Source: an uncultured Clostridia bacterium
Lineage (GTDB): Bacteria > Bacillota > Clostridia > Peptostreptococcales > Anaerovoracaceae
NCBI GenBank assembly: GCA_938009115.1
Contig: CALLHZ010000012.1
Coordinates: 1-24,219 of the forward strand
Reading direction: 5' to 3'
DNA: 24,219 nucleotides
Position numbers and translations under genes: made by a program. The notes beneath the pieces are model-generated. The model was not told the DNA's origin and did not search any database. It worked only from the letters and a program-made list of their open reading frames with translations. Shown one piece after another: positions 13,868 to 22,075 of the stretch (positions within the stretch are counted from its first letter, which is position 1; each line of letters opens with the position of its first letter).

Positions 13868-15180
13868 TGGATCCCACATTGCTCGTATTATTCGGCTTTT
13901 TATTTGTGATGCTGGCCGTGGGCGTCCCGGTAGGCTTCGCCATCGGCGGAGCCACGATGCTGTCCCTCTTTTTCTGCACGGACCAGAGCCTGATCATCGC
14001 CGGGCAGTATAACTATTCCGGTATATTTTCGTTTACAGTCATGGCCATCCCCTTCTTTATGCTGGCGGGCACGGCCATGTCTACAGGAGGCATTGCCAGA
14101 AAGATCGTCAATTTCGTTTCATCCCTGGTGGGCTTCATCACCGGGGGACTGGGCGCCATCACCATCCTGGCCTGCATGTTCTTCGGGGCTCTTTGCGGCT
14201 CGGGCATGGCCACCACCGCGGCCATCGGCGGCATGATGATCCCGCAGATGAAGGACAAAGGCTATAACCTTCCTTATGCTGCGACCCTGGTCTGCTTCGG
14301 CGGAACCGTGGGCCCCATCATCCCTCCCAGCCTGTCCTTCGTATTGTACGGTGCCACAACGAAAGTACCTGTACCAACGCTGTTCCTGGCAGGCATCCTG
14401 CCCGGGATCCTGATGGGTGTAGGCTTCCTTGCCACCAACTATGTCATGTGCCGAAAAATGGGTCAGGATGTAGCGATTCATACTGCCGCGACGAGAGCCA
14501 ACCTGTCTGAAGCGATGATGGAAAGAGGAAAGCAGGTCTGGAAGACCTTCCGGGAAGGCTTTTGGGCGTTGCTGTCTCCGGTCATCATTTTGGGCGGCAT
14601 CTACTCGGGCATCTTTACGCCAACGGAGGCCGCCTGCATTTCCGTTGTCTATTCCCTCTTTGTCAGCGTGTTCGTGTACAAGGAATTGGATTGGAAAGGC
14701 GTGTACAAGACGTTCCTGGCCGCTTCGGTCATCAACGGTGTCACTTCTTTCCTTCTGGGATATTCCACGGTATTTTCCACATTCATGACTTTTGAAAGAG
14801 TCCCTCAGGCAATCTCCGAATTTCTCATGACGGTAACAGACAGCCCTGTCATATTGCTGTTGATCATCAATGCGATCCTCCTCGTCGTGGGTTGTTTCCT
14901 GGATACAGTGCCGGCCATCATCGTGATGGCGCCCATGCTGTTGCCCACCATCACCCATTTTGGCATCAGCCCCGTACATTTCGGCGTTATCATGGCCGTC
15001 AACCTGGCTTTCGGCCTTTGCACACCTCCCTATGGATGTAATCTGTTCGTCGGCGCAGCCGTTGCAAAGATCAATATGGAAAGCATGTTCAAGTACATCA
15101 TTCCGTTTTTCCTGGTATCCATCGTGGTGCTGATGATCATCACTTATGTGCCCGGTATATCGCTGTTCTTTATCAACTGA
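13867..15180 (+). CDS. dctM: TRAP transporter large permease DctM
   Basis: Main sodium-coupled permease subunit of the TRAP transporter. The 437-residue protein is hydrophobic throughout, consistent with about 12 membrane segments. It shows family motifs in order: GVPVGFAIGGA near the N-terminus, FFMLAGTAMSTGGIARKIV, FGALCGSGMATTAAIGGMMI and GTVGPIIPPSLSFVLYG, then GIFTPTEAACISVVYSLFVS, VGCFLDTVPAIIVMAPMLLP and GLCTPPYGCNLFVG. ATG 13867 overlaps the dctQ stop and has AAGGAGGTGA upstream, one of the strongest ribosome binding sites in the window. A rho-independent terminator follows. Confidence 0.96.
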   Translation: MDPTLLVLFGFLFVMLAVGVPVGFAIGGATMLSLFFCTDQSLIIAGQYNYSGIFSFTVMAIPFFMLAGTAMSTGGIARKIVNFVSSLVGFITGGLGAITILACMFFGALCGSGMATTAAIGGMMIPQMKDKGYNLPYAATLVCFGGTVGPIIPPSLSFVLYGATTKVPVPTLFLAGILPGILMGVGFLATNYVMCRKMGQDVAIHTAATRANLSEAMMERGKQVWKTFREGFWALLSPVIILGGIYSGIFTPTEAACISVVYSLFVSVFVYKELDWKGVYKTFLAASVINGVTSFLLGYSTVFSTFMTFERVPQAISEFLMTVTDSPVILLLIINAILLVVGCFLDTVPAIIVMAPMLLPTITHFGISPVHFGVIMAVNLAFGLCTPPYGCNLFVGAAVAKINMESMFKYIIPFFLVSIVVLMIITYVPGISLFFIN

Positions 15181-15191
15181 CAGCCGGCATG

Positions 15192-15220
15192 AAGGCTCTC
15201 CTGCCCGGAGAGCCTTTTTT
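15192..15220 (+). terminator. Rho-independent terminator after dctM
   Basis: The ten-pair stem AAGGCTCTCC/GGAGAGCCTT with a five-base loop (TGCCC) runs into T6. It closes the dehydrogenase-TRAP operon and separates it from the PLP-enzyme genes. Confidence 0.9.
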
Positions 15221-15315
15221 CTTGCTCGGCTTTCCATGATTTGACCTACAAAGATGCTTCAAAACAAGTTATAATAGAGAAAATATCATTGCTCTGGTTT
15301 ACAGGAGGAACCGCC

Positions 15316-16788
15316 ATGATCGATCTGACCATCCATGCAAAAGGGCTGGAAAGCAACATTCGCAAAGCCCGGGAAAACAATATCATCATCCCCACCATCG
15401 CACAAATGCGCGATCCTGGCAGGATTCCCCAGTCTATCACGGACAAACTCAAGAATGTGGGACTTTGGGAAGTCAATCCTCTGAACCTGTTTCGCATCAC
15501 CTGGAAGAATGAGCCGAAGGAAACCGGCGGACAGTTCCGGAAGGTCCCCAACTATATTGAGCTGCCTTCCGCGCTGACCGGCGTCCCCTGCCGGATCTTC
15601 GCCATGGTCGGCAAATGGTTTCCCACCGGCTGTCACAAAGTAGGCGCATCCTTCGGCTGCCTGGCGCCCAGACTGCTGACCGGCCAGTTCGACGCCGAAT
15701 ATCACAAGGCCGCCTGGCCCTCCACAGGGAATTACTGCAGGGGCGGCGCCTTCAATTCCAAACTGCTGGCCTGCCACTCCATCGCCATACTGCCCGAAGG
15801 CATGTCCAGGGAGCGTTTCGAATGGCTCAGGACCATCGCCGGCGAAGTGATCGCCACCCCCGGCAGCGAGTCCAATGTCAAAGAAATTTTCGACAAATCC
15901 TGGGAACTGAAGCAACGGGCCGATGTGATGGTATTCAATCAGTTCGAAGAAATGGGCAACGCCCTGTGGCACTACAATGTGACCGGGACGGCTATGGCCG
16001 ACGTGTATGAGGATATGAGAACGCCCGGAAGCCGCTTTGCAGGCGCCTGCTTTACATCGGGTTCTGCCGGAACGATGAGCGCCGGAGATTATCTGAAGGA
16101 TGTATATCCGGAGCTGAAGCTGGCTGTGGGAGAAGCGCTCCAGTGCCCCACCATCCTGGCCAACGGCTTTGGCAGCCATCGCATCGAAGGCATCGGAGAC
16201 AAACACATCCCCTGGATCCACAATGTGAAAAACACCGATATGGTGATCGATATCGACGACGAGGACTCCCAGCGCCTGCTGCGGCTGTTCAACAGCGAGC
16301 CCGGCAAGCGCTACCTGAAGCAGGAGCTGAAGCTGGCAGACGAAGAAATCGAAATGCTGAGCCTGATGGGGATTTCCGGCATTGCGAATCTGCTGTGCTG
16401 CATCAAAATGGCCAAATACTACGAGCTGACGGAAAAAGATGTGCTCGGCACGGTGCTGACAGACTCCGCAGACATGTACCGCTCCCGAATCGAAGAGCTG
16501 GATGAACGCCACGGCTCCTATGACATGCAGGAGGCCGCATTGGACTTTCATCTTCACCTGCAGGGCCTGCGCACGGATCATATGGCCGAGCTTACCTATA
16601 CAGACCGCAAGCGGATCCATAACCTCAAATATTATACCTGGGTCGAGCAGCAGGGGCGGGATGTGGAAGAACTGAATGCCTTGTGGTATGACGCTGAGAA
16701 CACATGGGAAGCCGTCCACGCCCAGGCCGAAGACCTGGATGCCCTGGCCAATGCGTTCAATGAAGCGACAGGGCTTCTGAAAAGCTGA
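15316..16788 (+). CDS. Fold-type II PLP-dependent enzyme of unassigned function
   Basis: A 490-residue member of the tryptophan synthase beta/cysteine synthase superfamily (fold-type II). The PLP Schiff-base lysine is K108 in FPTGCHKVGASFG, resembling the TGxHK of TrpB. An asparagine loop, STGNYCRGGA, lies at 136-145, and the phosphate-binding loop TSGSAGT at 247-253. It is longer than cysteine synthase (about 310) and has a C-terminal extension of more than 150 residues. I do not recognise a characterised enzyme with this architecture. It is not the OrtB thiolase subunit, whose pattern differs. ATG 15316 has AGGAGGA seven bases upstream. The 25-residue upstream extension of the frame is rejected. 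A TATAAT at 15270 may be the -10, without a clear -35. Its stop overlaps the next start (TGATG). Confidence 0.85.
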   Translation: MIDLTIHAKGLESNIRKARENNIIIPTIAQMRDPGRIPQSITDKLKNVGLWEVNPLNLFRITWKNEPKETGGQFRKVPNYIELPSALTGVPCRIFAMVGKWFPTGCHKVGASFGCLAPRLLTGQFDAEYHKAAWPSTGNYCRGGAFNSKLLACHSIAILPEGMSRERFEWLRTIAGEVIATPGSESNVKEIFDKSWELKQRADVMVFNQFEEMGNALWHYNVTGTAMADVYEDMRTPGSRFAGACFTSGSAGTMSAGDYLKDVYPELKLAVGEALQCPTILANGFGSHRIEGIGDKHIPWIHNVKNTDMVIDIDDEDSQRLLRLFNSEPGKRYLKQELKLADEEIEMLSLMGISGIANLLCCIKMAKYYELTEKDVLGTVLTDSADMYRSRIEELDERHGSYDMQEAALDFHLHLQGLRTDHMAELTYTDRKRIHNLKYYTWVEQQGRDVEELNALWYDAENTWEAVHAQAEDLDALANAFNEATGLLKS

Positions 16789-18134
16789 TGGAAGAGAAGG
16801 GCACGTTCATAGCAGCAGCCATCACCAGCACCGTTCGGGAGACGATCGGGGTGCTGGGCAGCTCAGACATACTGGGCAAGCAGGCAGCCCGGGCAGAAGC
16901 GCTTCTGAAGCGTTTGGAAGGCGAACAGATCACCATCGCCGTCATCGGCCAGTTCAAACGGGGAAAAAGCGCTCTGGTCAATGCGCTCCTGGGAGAATCT
17001 CTGCTCCCGGTGGGTATCGTACCGGTCACCTCAGCGGTCACCGAGATCCGGCAAGGAGCACCAGGCGCCGCCGTCCACTTTCAAAACGGCCTTTTCCAGG
17101 CTGTTCCTGTTCGCCAGCTCGACAGTTACATCAATGAGCAGGAGAATCCTGACAACCGCCTGGGTGTTTCTTTTGTTCGTATTTTTTCCGATTCGCCGTT
17201 TCTGCAAAAGGGCCTGACGCTGGTGGATACGCCCGGCGTAGGTTCCTTCCACCGGCACAATTCCGATGCCGCCTATGCCTTTGTCAAGGAGAGCGACGCA
17301 GTCATCTTTATGCTGTCCGTTGACACGCCCCTCAACGAGATCGAGATCGGATTTCTTAAAAATGCCCGGGCTTTCGCAGGAAAATTTTTCTTTGCAGTCA
17401 ACAAGATCGACACTATCGATGACCGGGAACTGAAGACTTTCCTGAGTTATTGCACAAGTCTTCTGCAGAAGCTGATGGAAACTGATTGCGTGACGCTCTT
17501 TCCAGTCAGCGCAAGGACTGGAGCCGGCGTACCGCAGTTAAGAGAGCAGCTGCTATCAGAATGCAAAACGGGTGTTCCCCGGATCCTGCAGGAGTCCTCC
17601 AGGTTGAAACTGCTGGATATCGTCACGGAAGCGCTGGGGCAGATCGAGCTGTACTGGAAGGTCCTTTTGATGCCGCCGATGATCCTGGCGCGCGCACTGA
17701 AGCAAATGGAGGAGACGTTGGATGTGTTTCGCCTGCAGGCAGACGAGACCGTACGGATCCTGCAGGCGGACAGAAATACCATCATTCCGGGGTTGGAGGA
17801 GCTACTCCAGGCCCGGAGCAACGAATTCAAGCAACGCCTCTCCGGTGCCGTCACAGATATTTTCGGTTTGGATTACCACTATGAATTGTCTGAGCTAATG
17901 ATCCCGGACAGCAGCGAGATCCGTGATGAAATGTCCCTGGCCATTGATCTGGGACAGCAGTATATCCGGACCATCCAGACTCTGTGCGATGATCTTACAG
18001 CTTTGCTGAATCGAGTCCTTCTGTATCGAAATGACAGCACAGTGGAAGTCGTTACCCGTATCTACGAGCTGAACCGCATGACACGCCAGTTGCGCAGGAC
18101 CCGCGACACTCTTCGGACCAAGGAGGAAATATGA
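16788..18134 (+). CDS. Dynamin-like GTPase
   Basis: A 448-residue GTPase of the bacterial dynamin-like group. The G domain is complete: G1 GQFKRGKS (54-61), G2 threonine in PVTSAVTEI, G3 DTPG (147-150), G4 NKID (205-208) and a G5-like VSAR at about 239. The C-terminal half is helical, with a hydrophobic stretch around WKVLLMPPMILA and a long amphipathic region near the end. This suits a stalk and membrane-contacting segment rather than a translation GTPase. It is smaller than classical bacterial dynamins (about 600 or more residues). The start ATG 16788 shares bases with the PLP-enzyme stop (TGATG), and its own stop overlaps the next gene (ATGA). The function is unknown; family members act in membrane remodelling or stress protection. 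Confidence 0.82.
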   Translation: MEEKGTFIAAAITSTVRETIGVLGSSDILGKQAARAEALLKRLEGEQITIAVIGQFKRGKSALVNALLGESLLPVGIVPVTSAVTEIRQGAPGAAVHFQNGLFQAVPVRQLDSYINEQENPDNRLGVSFVRIFSDSPFLQKGLTLVDTPGVGSFHRHNSDAAYAFVKESDAVIFMLSVDTPLNEIEIGFLKNARAFAGKFFFAVNKIDTIDDRELKTFLSYCTSLLQKLMETDCVTLFPVSARTGAGVPQLREQLLSECKTGVPRILQESSRLKLLDIVTEALGQIELYWKVLLMPPMILARALKQMEETLDVFRLQADETVRILQADRNTIIPGLEELLQARSNEFKQRLSGAVTDIFGLDYHYELSELMIPDSSEIRDEMSLAIDLGQQYIRTIQTLCDDLTALLNRVLLYRNDSTVEVVTRIYELNRMTRQLRRTRDTLRTKEEI

Positions 18135-18835
18135 AGCATATTCGTATCAGCGGAGACTTTTGGGCGTTGTTCCCGGAAGCCCGCATAGCCGTCATCTGCC
18201 TGAAGGGGATCCGAAACACCGGATCGCACCCCGAGATCGTCCAAGCGTTGAAGTCGGCCAACGAAGAGGCCGTGAAATTCCTGGGAAAGGAAGTTTTCAG
18301 TGAAAACCCTGCCGTCGCAGTCTGGCGGCAAGCCTATCAGAAATTCAAGACAAAAAAAGGTGTCCGAAGCTCCATTGAAAATCTGCTCAAGCGAGTGGAA
18401 AAAGGAAATGCTGTGGGCGCCATCAATCCTCTTGTGGATCTGTATAACACCATTTCCCTGGAATACGGACTGCCCTGCGGAGGCGAGGATATCGATGCGC
18501 TCCAGGGTGACATGGTCCTGACCCTGGCGAAGGGCGGCGAGTCTTTCCTCGGGCTGGGCGATGAAACCGAAGATCCGGCGCTGCCCGGCGAAGTGGTCTA
18601 TAAAGATGATTTGGGCATCGTATGCCGTTGCTGGAACTGGCGCGACGGCGTCCGCACCATGCTCGCCGAAAATACTGTCAATGCTGTACTGATCATGGAA
18701 TCCGTAGATCCGGGAAGACACGAGGCGCTGGCCGAAGCCGCAGAAAAACTGGCAAAACGCAGTGTTCAGCATCTTGGCGGGGAAAGCCGCGCGGCGATCC
18801 TGACACGGGAAGAACCCACATTCCCTTTGATCTGA
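18131..18835 (+). CDS. B3/B4 domain protein (PheRS beta editing-domain relative)
   Basis: A 234-residue stand-alone protein with the B3/B4 fold used by phenylalanyl-tRNA synthetase beta for editing. The family pattern is seen at about 65-190: WRQAYQKF, then VRSSIENLLKRVEKG, INPLVDLYNTISL, GGEDIDALQGD, LPGEVVYKDDLGIVCR and CWNWRDGVRTML. Stand-alone copies are common in bacteria and are suspected to edit tRNA or bind amino acids or nucleotides, but the activity of most is unproven. The start ATG 18131 overlaps the GTPase stop (ATGA) with AAGGAGG about eight bases ahead. It is the last gene of the trio and is followed by a terminator. Confidence 0.8.
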   Translation: MKHIRISGDFWALFPEARIAVICLKGIRNTGSHPEIVQALKSANEEAVKFLGKEVFSENPAVAVWRQAYQKFKTKKGVRSSIENLLKRVEKGNAVGAINPLVDLYNTISLEYGLPCGGEDIDALQGDMVLTLAKGGESFLGLGDETEDPALPGEVVYKDDLGIVCRCWNWRDGVRTMLAENTVNAVLIMESVDPGRHEALAEAAEKLAKRSVQHLGGESRAAILTREEPTFPLI

Positions 18836-18854
18836 TCCTGCACTGACTGCAGAC

Positions 18855-18882
18855 AAAAACCGCGCCGGGCCGGCGCGGTTTT
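18855..18882. terminator. Bidirectional terminator between B3/B4 gene and ileS
   Basis: ACCGCGCC (18859-18866) pairs with GGCGCGGT (18872-18879), with a five-base loop. A5 lies on the left and T4 on the right, so it can serve both converging transcripts. The ileS stop lies ten bases to the right. Confidence 0.85.
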
Positions 18883-18891
18883 ATTGTGCTC

Positions 18892-21800
18892 TTAGATTTT
18901 CTCCACTTCGATGCCGGCAGTTTCCCCGTTCAGGTCGAAGGCCGACAAGCCTTGGCCGCGCAGGATCTCTTCGGCCAGCGTTTCTTTTCGAATGAAATCC
19001 CCGTATACATCGATCGCTTCTGCCACCGCTTCGCTGGGATCCACATAGATACGGATGCGGTCCATCATGTCGAAATCCTTTTGCTTGCGCATCTGCTGGA
19101 CCTTCGACACCAACTCTCTGGCCAAACCCTCCACAGACAATTCCTTGGTTACCGTGGTGTCCAATATGACACAGAGACCGTTCTCCAGCGCCGCTGTAAA
19201 GCCCTCTTTGGCGGAAACGGCCACGTCCACCATCTCCCGGGTGATCTCCGTGGCTTCTCCGTTCAGCTCCATGGAAACAGCGCCCTTGTCCGAAATGGAT
19301 TCGATCACTGCTTTCGCATCGGCCTTGGCGAGAGCGGCGCCAAAGGCTTTGATCTTTGCGCCCAGCAGCGGGCCGGCCACTTTGAAATCCGGCTTGAGGC
19401 CATAGTTGATAAACCGGTCCATGTCCTTTTCGAAGATCACGCGTTTCACGTTCAGCTCTTCCTGGATGAGGTCGGACATATAGGAGATCATTTCTTCATA
19501 TTTGCCGTCGATCAGAAGCTCCTGCAGAGGCTGCCGCACTTTGATGCGGGATTTCTCCCGGATCCCTCTGGCCATGGTAACGATTTGCCGGACCAGGTCC
19601 ATGCGCTCTTCCAGCTCGGTATCCAGCAGCGATGCGTCACATTCGGGATAGTCAGCCAGATGCACAGACTCCGCGCCGGTCAGATCGATATACAGCTCAT
19701 CGGCAATAAAGGGCGCAAAGGGCGCGATGAGCCGGGCAACGCCTTCCAAGACTTCAAAGGTAGTAATATAAACACTTTTCTTGTCGGCTGTCATCCCGTC
19801 CGCATAAAAACGTCTCCGGGCGCGGCGGATATACCAGTTGGACAGATCCTCCGCTACAAAATCCTGGATCTTGCGCACGCTGCGATTATGGTCATAGGCA
19901 TCCATGGCCTCTGTCACGTCCCCGACCAAACGGTGGAACTTGGACAGGATCCACCGGTCCAGCTCAGGCCGCTGCGCCGCAGGCACAGAGCAGGCGGCGG
20001 GATCGATGCCGTCGTTGTTGGCGTAAAGCGTAAAGAAGTTGTAAACATTGCGGAGCGTTCCGAAAAATTTTCCCTGAACTTCCACAAGCCCATCTTCGTC
20101 AAACCGGGTGGGGAACCACACCGGGGATACATACAGAAGATACCAGCGCGTTGCATCGGCGCCGTATTTATCGAAGAGCGCGAAGGGATCCACGGTATTT
20201 CCTTTGGATTTGCTCATCTTTTTTCCATCTTTGTCCAGGACCAGATCGTTGACGAGCACATTCCGATAAGGAGACTGCCCCTTGATAAAGGTGGCGATAG
20301 CCATCAATGAATAGAACCAGCCCCGGGTCTGATCGATGCCTTCGCAGACAAAGTCAGCGGGGAACAGCTTTTCATCAAAAATCTCTGCATTTTCAAAGGG
20401 GTAGTGATGCTGGGCAAAGGGCATGGCGCCGCTGTCGAACCAGCAGTCCAGCACTTCCGGGATCCGGGTCATCGCGCCGCCGCACTGAGGGCACCGCAGA
20501 TGGACTTCATCCACATAAGGCCGATGCAGCTCGATGGTCTCATCGATGGATTCGATGGCTTTTTCCGCCAATTCCTTTCGGGATCCTACAGATTCCAAAT
20601 GGCCGCAGGAACAGCGCCAGATATTGATCGGCGTCCCCCAGTAACGGCTTCTGGAGATCGCCCAGTCTTTTACATCAGCGATCCAGTTGCCAAAGCGGCC
20701 TTCTCCGATAAACGGCGGATACCAGTTGGTTCCATTATTGTTGGCCACAAGCTGATCTCTCAGCTTCGTCATTTCGATATACCAGGAGGGCTTGGCATAA
20801 TAAATCAAAGCCGTTCCGCAGCGCCAGCAGTGAGGATAGTTGTGTTCCAATTTCTCTTTGGCATAGATCTTGTTATCCGCCGCCAGGTATTTGATGATCT
20901 CTACATCCAACCCCTCTTCCATGACAAAACGTCCCGCCCAGGGCGTATCCGTATACCGGCCCTCTTCGTCTACCGGATTGGGAACCGGAAGGTCGTACTT
21001 GCGGCCGGTGCGATAGTCATCTTCACCGAACGCAGGCGCGGTGTGGACGATGCCCGTACCCTCCTCGATGGTTACATAATCGCCCACTGTCACATAAAAT
21101 GACTTCTTGTCCATTTGGATAAAGGGCATCAGCTGCTCGTACTCCAGGTATTCCAGGTCGGCACCCTTCATGGTCTCCACAATGGTGTAAGGACCGTTGG
21201 GACCCAGCACTTTTTCCGCCAGCGCTTTTGCAACGTAAAGACATTCTCCGTTTTGCTCCGCCTTAACATAGTCGATATCGCCGCCCACGGTCAAAGCCAC
21301 ATTGGAGGCCAGCGTCCAGGGGGTCGTGGTCCAGGCGAGAAAGAAAGTATTCGGCTCGCCCTTTTTCCGAAAGCGGCAAGTAAGCGTGTTGGCTTTGACT
21401 TCCTTGTAGCCTTGGGCGACCTCATGGGAAGCCAGTCCCGTTCCACAGCGGGGACAGTACGGCAGTATTTTGTGCCCTTCGTAAATAAGTCCGCCCTTGA
21501 AGAACTCCTTCAGGAGCCACCAGACAGATTCAATATAGCTGTTCTCCAGCGTGATATACGGATCGTCCAGATCGATCAGATATCCCATTCTCCGGGTCAT
21601 TTCCCGCCACATTTTTTCGTAGGTGAAAACCGATTCCCGGCACTTTTGGTTGAACGCTCCGATGCCGTAAGCTTCTATGTCTTTCTTCCCGGACATTCCC
21701 AGCTGCTTTTCTACTTCGATCTCCACAGGGAGGCCGTGGGTGTCCCAACCGGCTTTCCGATGAACCTGATACCCCTTCATCGTTTTATACCTGCAAACGG

Positions 21801-21996
21801 AATCCTTCAGCGTTCTTGCGATCACATGGTGGATCCCGGGCTTGCCGTTGGCCGTTGGCGGTCCCTCATAAAATAAAAATGCCGGTCCGCCTTCGCGGGT
21901 CGAGACGCATTTTTCCAGAAGATTCTCAGCCTCCCAGGCCTCTGCCTGAGCGTTTTGAACATCTGCGATGGGCTTTTCCGAAAGATTGTTGAACAT
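18892..21996 (-). CDS. ileS: Isoleucyl-tRNA synthetase, eukaryote-like type 2
   Basis: Charges tRNA-Ile with isoleucine in the cytoplasm. The 1034-residue protein has the class I signatures GIHH (54-57, in GPPTANGKPGIHH) and KMSKS (593-597). Cysteine pairs in YCPRCG, HCWRCG and LRCPQCG suggest zinc sites, and the C-terminal anticodon-binding region is long. The HIGH region with PPTANG-GIHH and the length mark it as the IleS2 (eukaryote-like) type rather than the common bacterial IleS1 (PPYANG-IHIGH, about 930 residues). IleS2 enzymes are generally less sensitive to mupirocin. ATG 21996 has AAAGGAAG upstream. It has its own promoter, and the gap to the upstream gene is too short for a T-box. 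Confidence 0.97.
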   Translation of the reverse strand: MFNNLSEKPIADVQNAQAEAWEAENLLEKCVSTREGGPAFLFYEGPPTANGKPGIHHVIARTLKDSVCRYKTMKGYQVHRKAGWDTHGLPVEIEVEKQLGMSGKKDIEAYGIGAFNQKCRESVFTYEKMWREMTRRMGYLIDLDDPYITLENSYIESVWWLLKEFFKGGLIYEGHKILPYCPRCGTGLASHEVAQGYKEVKANTLTCRFRKKGEPNTFFLAWTTTPWTLASNVALTVGGDIDYVKAEQNGECLYVAKALAEKVLGPNGPYTIVETMKGADLEYLEYEQLMPFIQMDKKSFYVTVGDYVTIEEGTGIVHTAPAFGEDDYRTGRKYDLPVPNPVDEEGRYTDTPWAGRFVMEEGLDVEIIKYLAADNKIYAKEKLEHNYPHCWRCGTALIYYAKPSWYIEMTKLRDQLVANNNGTNWYPPFIGEGRFGNWIADVKDWAISRSRYWGTPINIWRCSCGHLESVGSRKELAEKAIESIDETIELHRPYVDEVHLRCPQCGGAMTRIPEVLDCWFDSGAMPFAQHHYPFENAEIFDEKLFPADFVCEGIDQTRGWFYSLMAIATFIKGQSPYRNVLVNDLVLDKDGKKMSKSKGNTVDPFALFDKYGADATRWYLLYVSPVWFPTRFDEDGLVEVQGKFFGTLRNVYNFFTLYANNDGIDPAACSVPAAQRPELDRWILSKFHRLVGDVTEAMDAYDHNRSVRKIQDFVAEDLSNWYIRRARRRFYADGMTADKKSVYITTFEVLEGVARLIAPFAPFIADELYIDLTGAESVHLADYPECDASLLDTELEERMDLVRQIVTMARGIREKSRIKVRQPLQELLIDGKYEEMISYMSDLIQEELNVKRVIFEKDMDRFINYGLKPDFKVAGPLLGAKIKAFGAALAKADAKAVIESISDKGAVSMELNGEATEITREMVDVAVSAKEGFTAALENGLCVILDTTVTKELSVEGLARELVSKVQQMRKQKDFDMMDRIRIYVDPSEAVAEAIDVYGDFIRKETLAEEILRGQGLSAFDLNGETAGIEVEKI

Positions 21997-22043
21997 GTTT
22001 GCTTCCTTTATGCGTGACTTATACGATGATTACACAGTTATTT

Positions 22044-22072
22044 AGTATAGTTTATAGCCTCTCTCCCGTCAA
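22044..22072 (-). promoter_or_regulatory. Sigma-A promoter of ileS
   Basis: On the minus strand TTGACG (22072-22067) and TATACT (22049-22044) match five of six positions each, with a 17-base spacer. It lies between the upstream gene's stop and ileS, so ileS can be expressed independently of the ATPase/PPTase-RecX transcript. The leader is about 40 bases. Confidence 0.7.
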
Positions 22073-22075
22073 GTC

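Noticed and set aside
14119..15237. Minus-strand frame (372 codons) opposite dctM
   Set aside because: It encodes an implausibly charged His/Asp/Arg-rich product, the expected complement of a hydrophobic membrane protein gene.
15241..15315. N-terminal 25-residue extension of the PLP enzyme, and TTGACC (15241) as a -35
   Set aside because: ATG 15316 has an ideal ribosome binding site, so the extension is noncoding. TTGACC lies 23 bases from the TATAAT at 15270, too far to form a normal promoter.
10882..15315. Sigma-54 (-24/-12) promoters for the catabolic genes
   Set aside because: rpoN nearby made this tempting, but no TGGCAC-N5-TTGC-like element was found in the intergenic stretches examined.
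15286..16719. Long minus-strand frame (477 codons) opposite the PLP enzyme
   Set aside because: The plus-strand frame carries the PLP lysine and loop motifs and a strong ribosome binding site, while the antisense product is low-complexity and His/Gln-rich without motifs.
18886..20310. Long plus-strand open frame (474 codons) opposite ileS
   Set aside because: It is entirely antisense to the well-supported ileS, has no recognisable domain and no ribosome binding site; long antisense frames are expected in GC-rich coding DNA.
21997..22075. T-box leader upstream of ileS
   Set aside because: Only about 80 bases are available, filled by a promoter and a short leader; no T-box motif or terminator/antiterminator is present.
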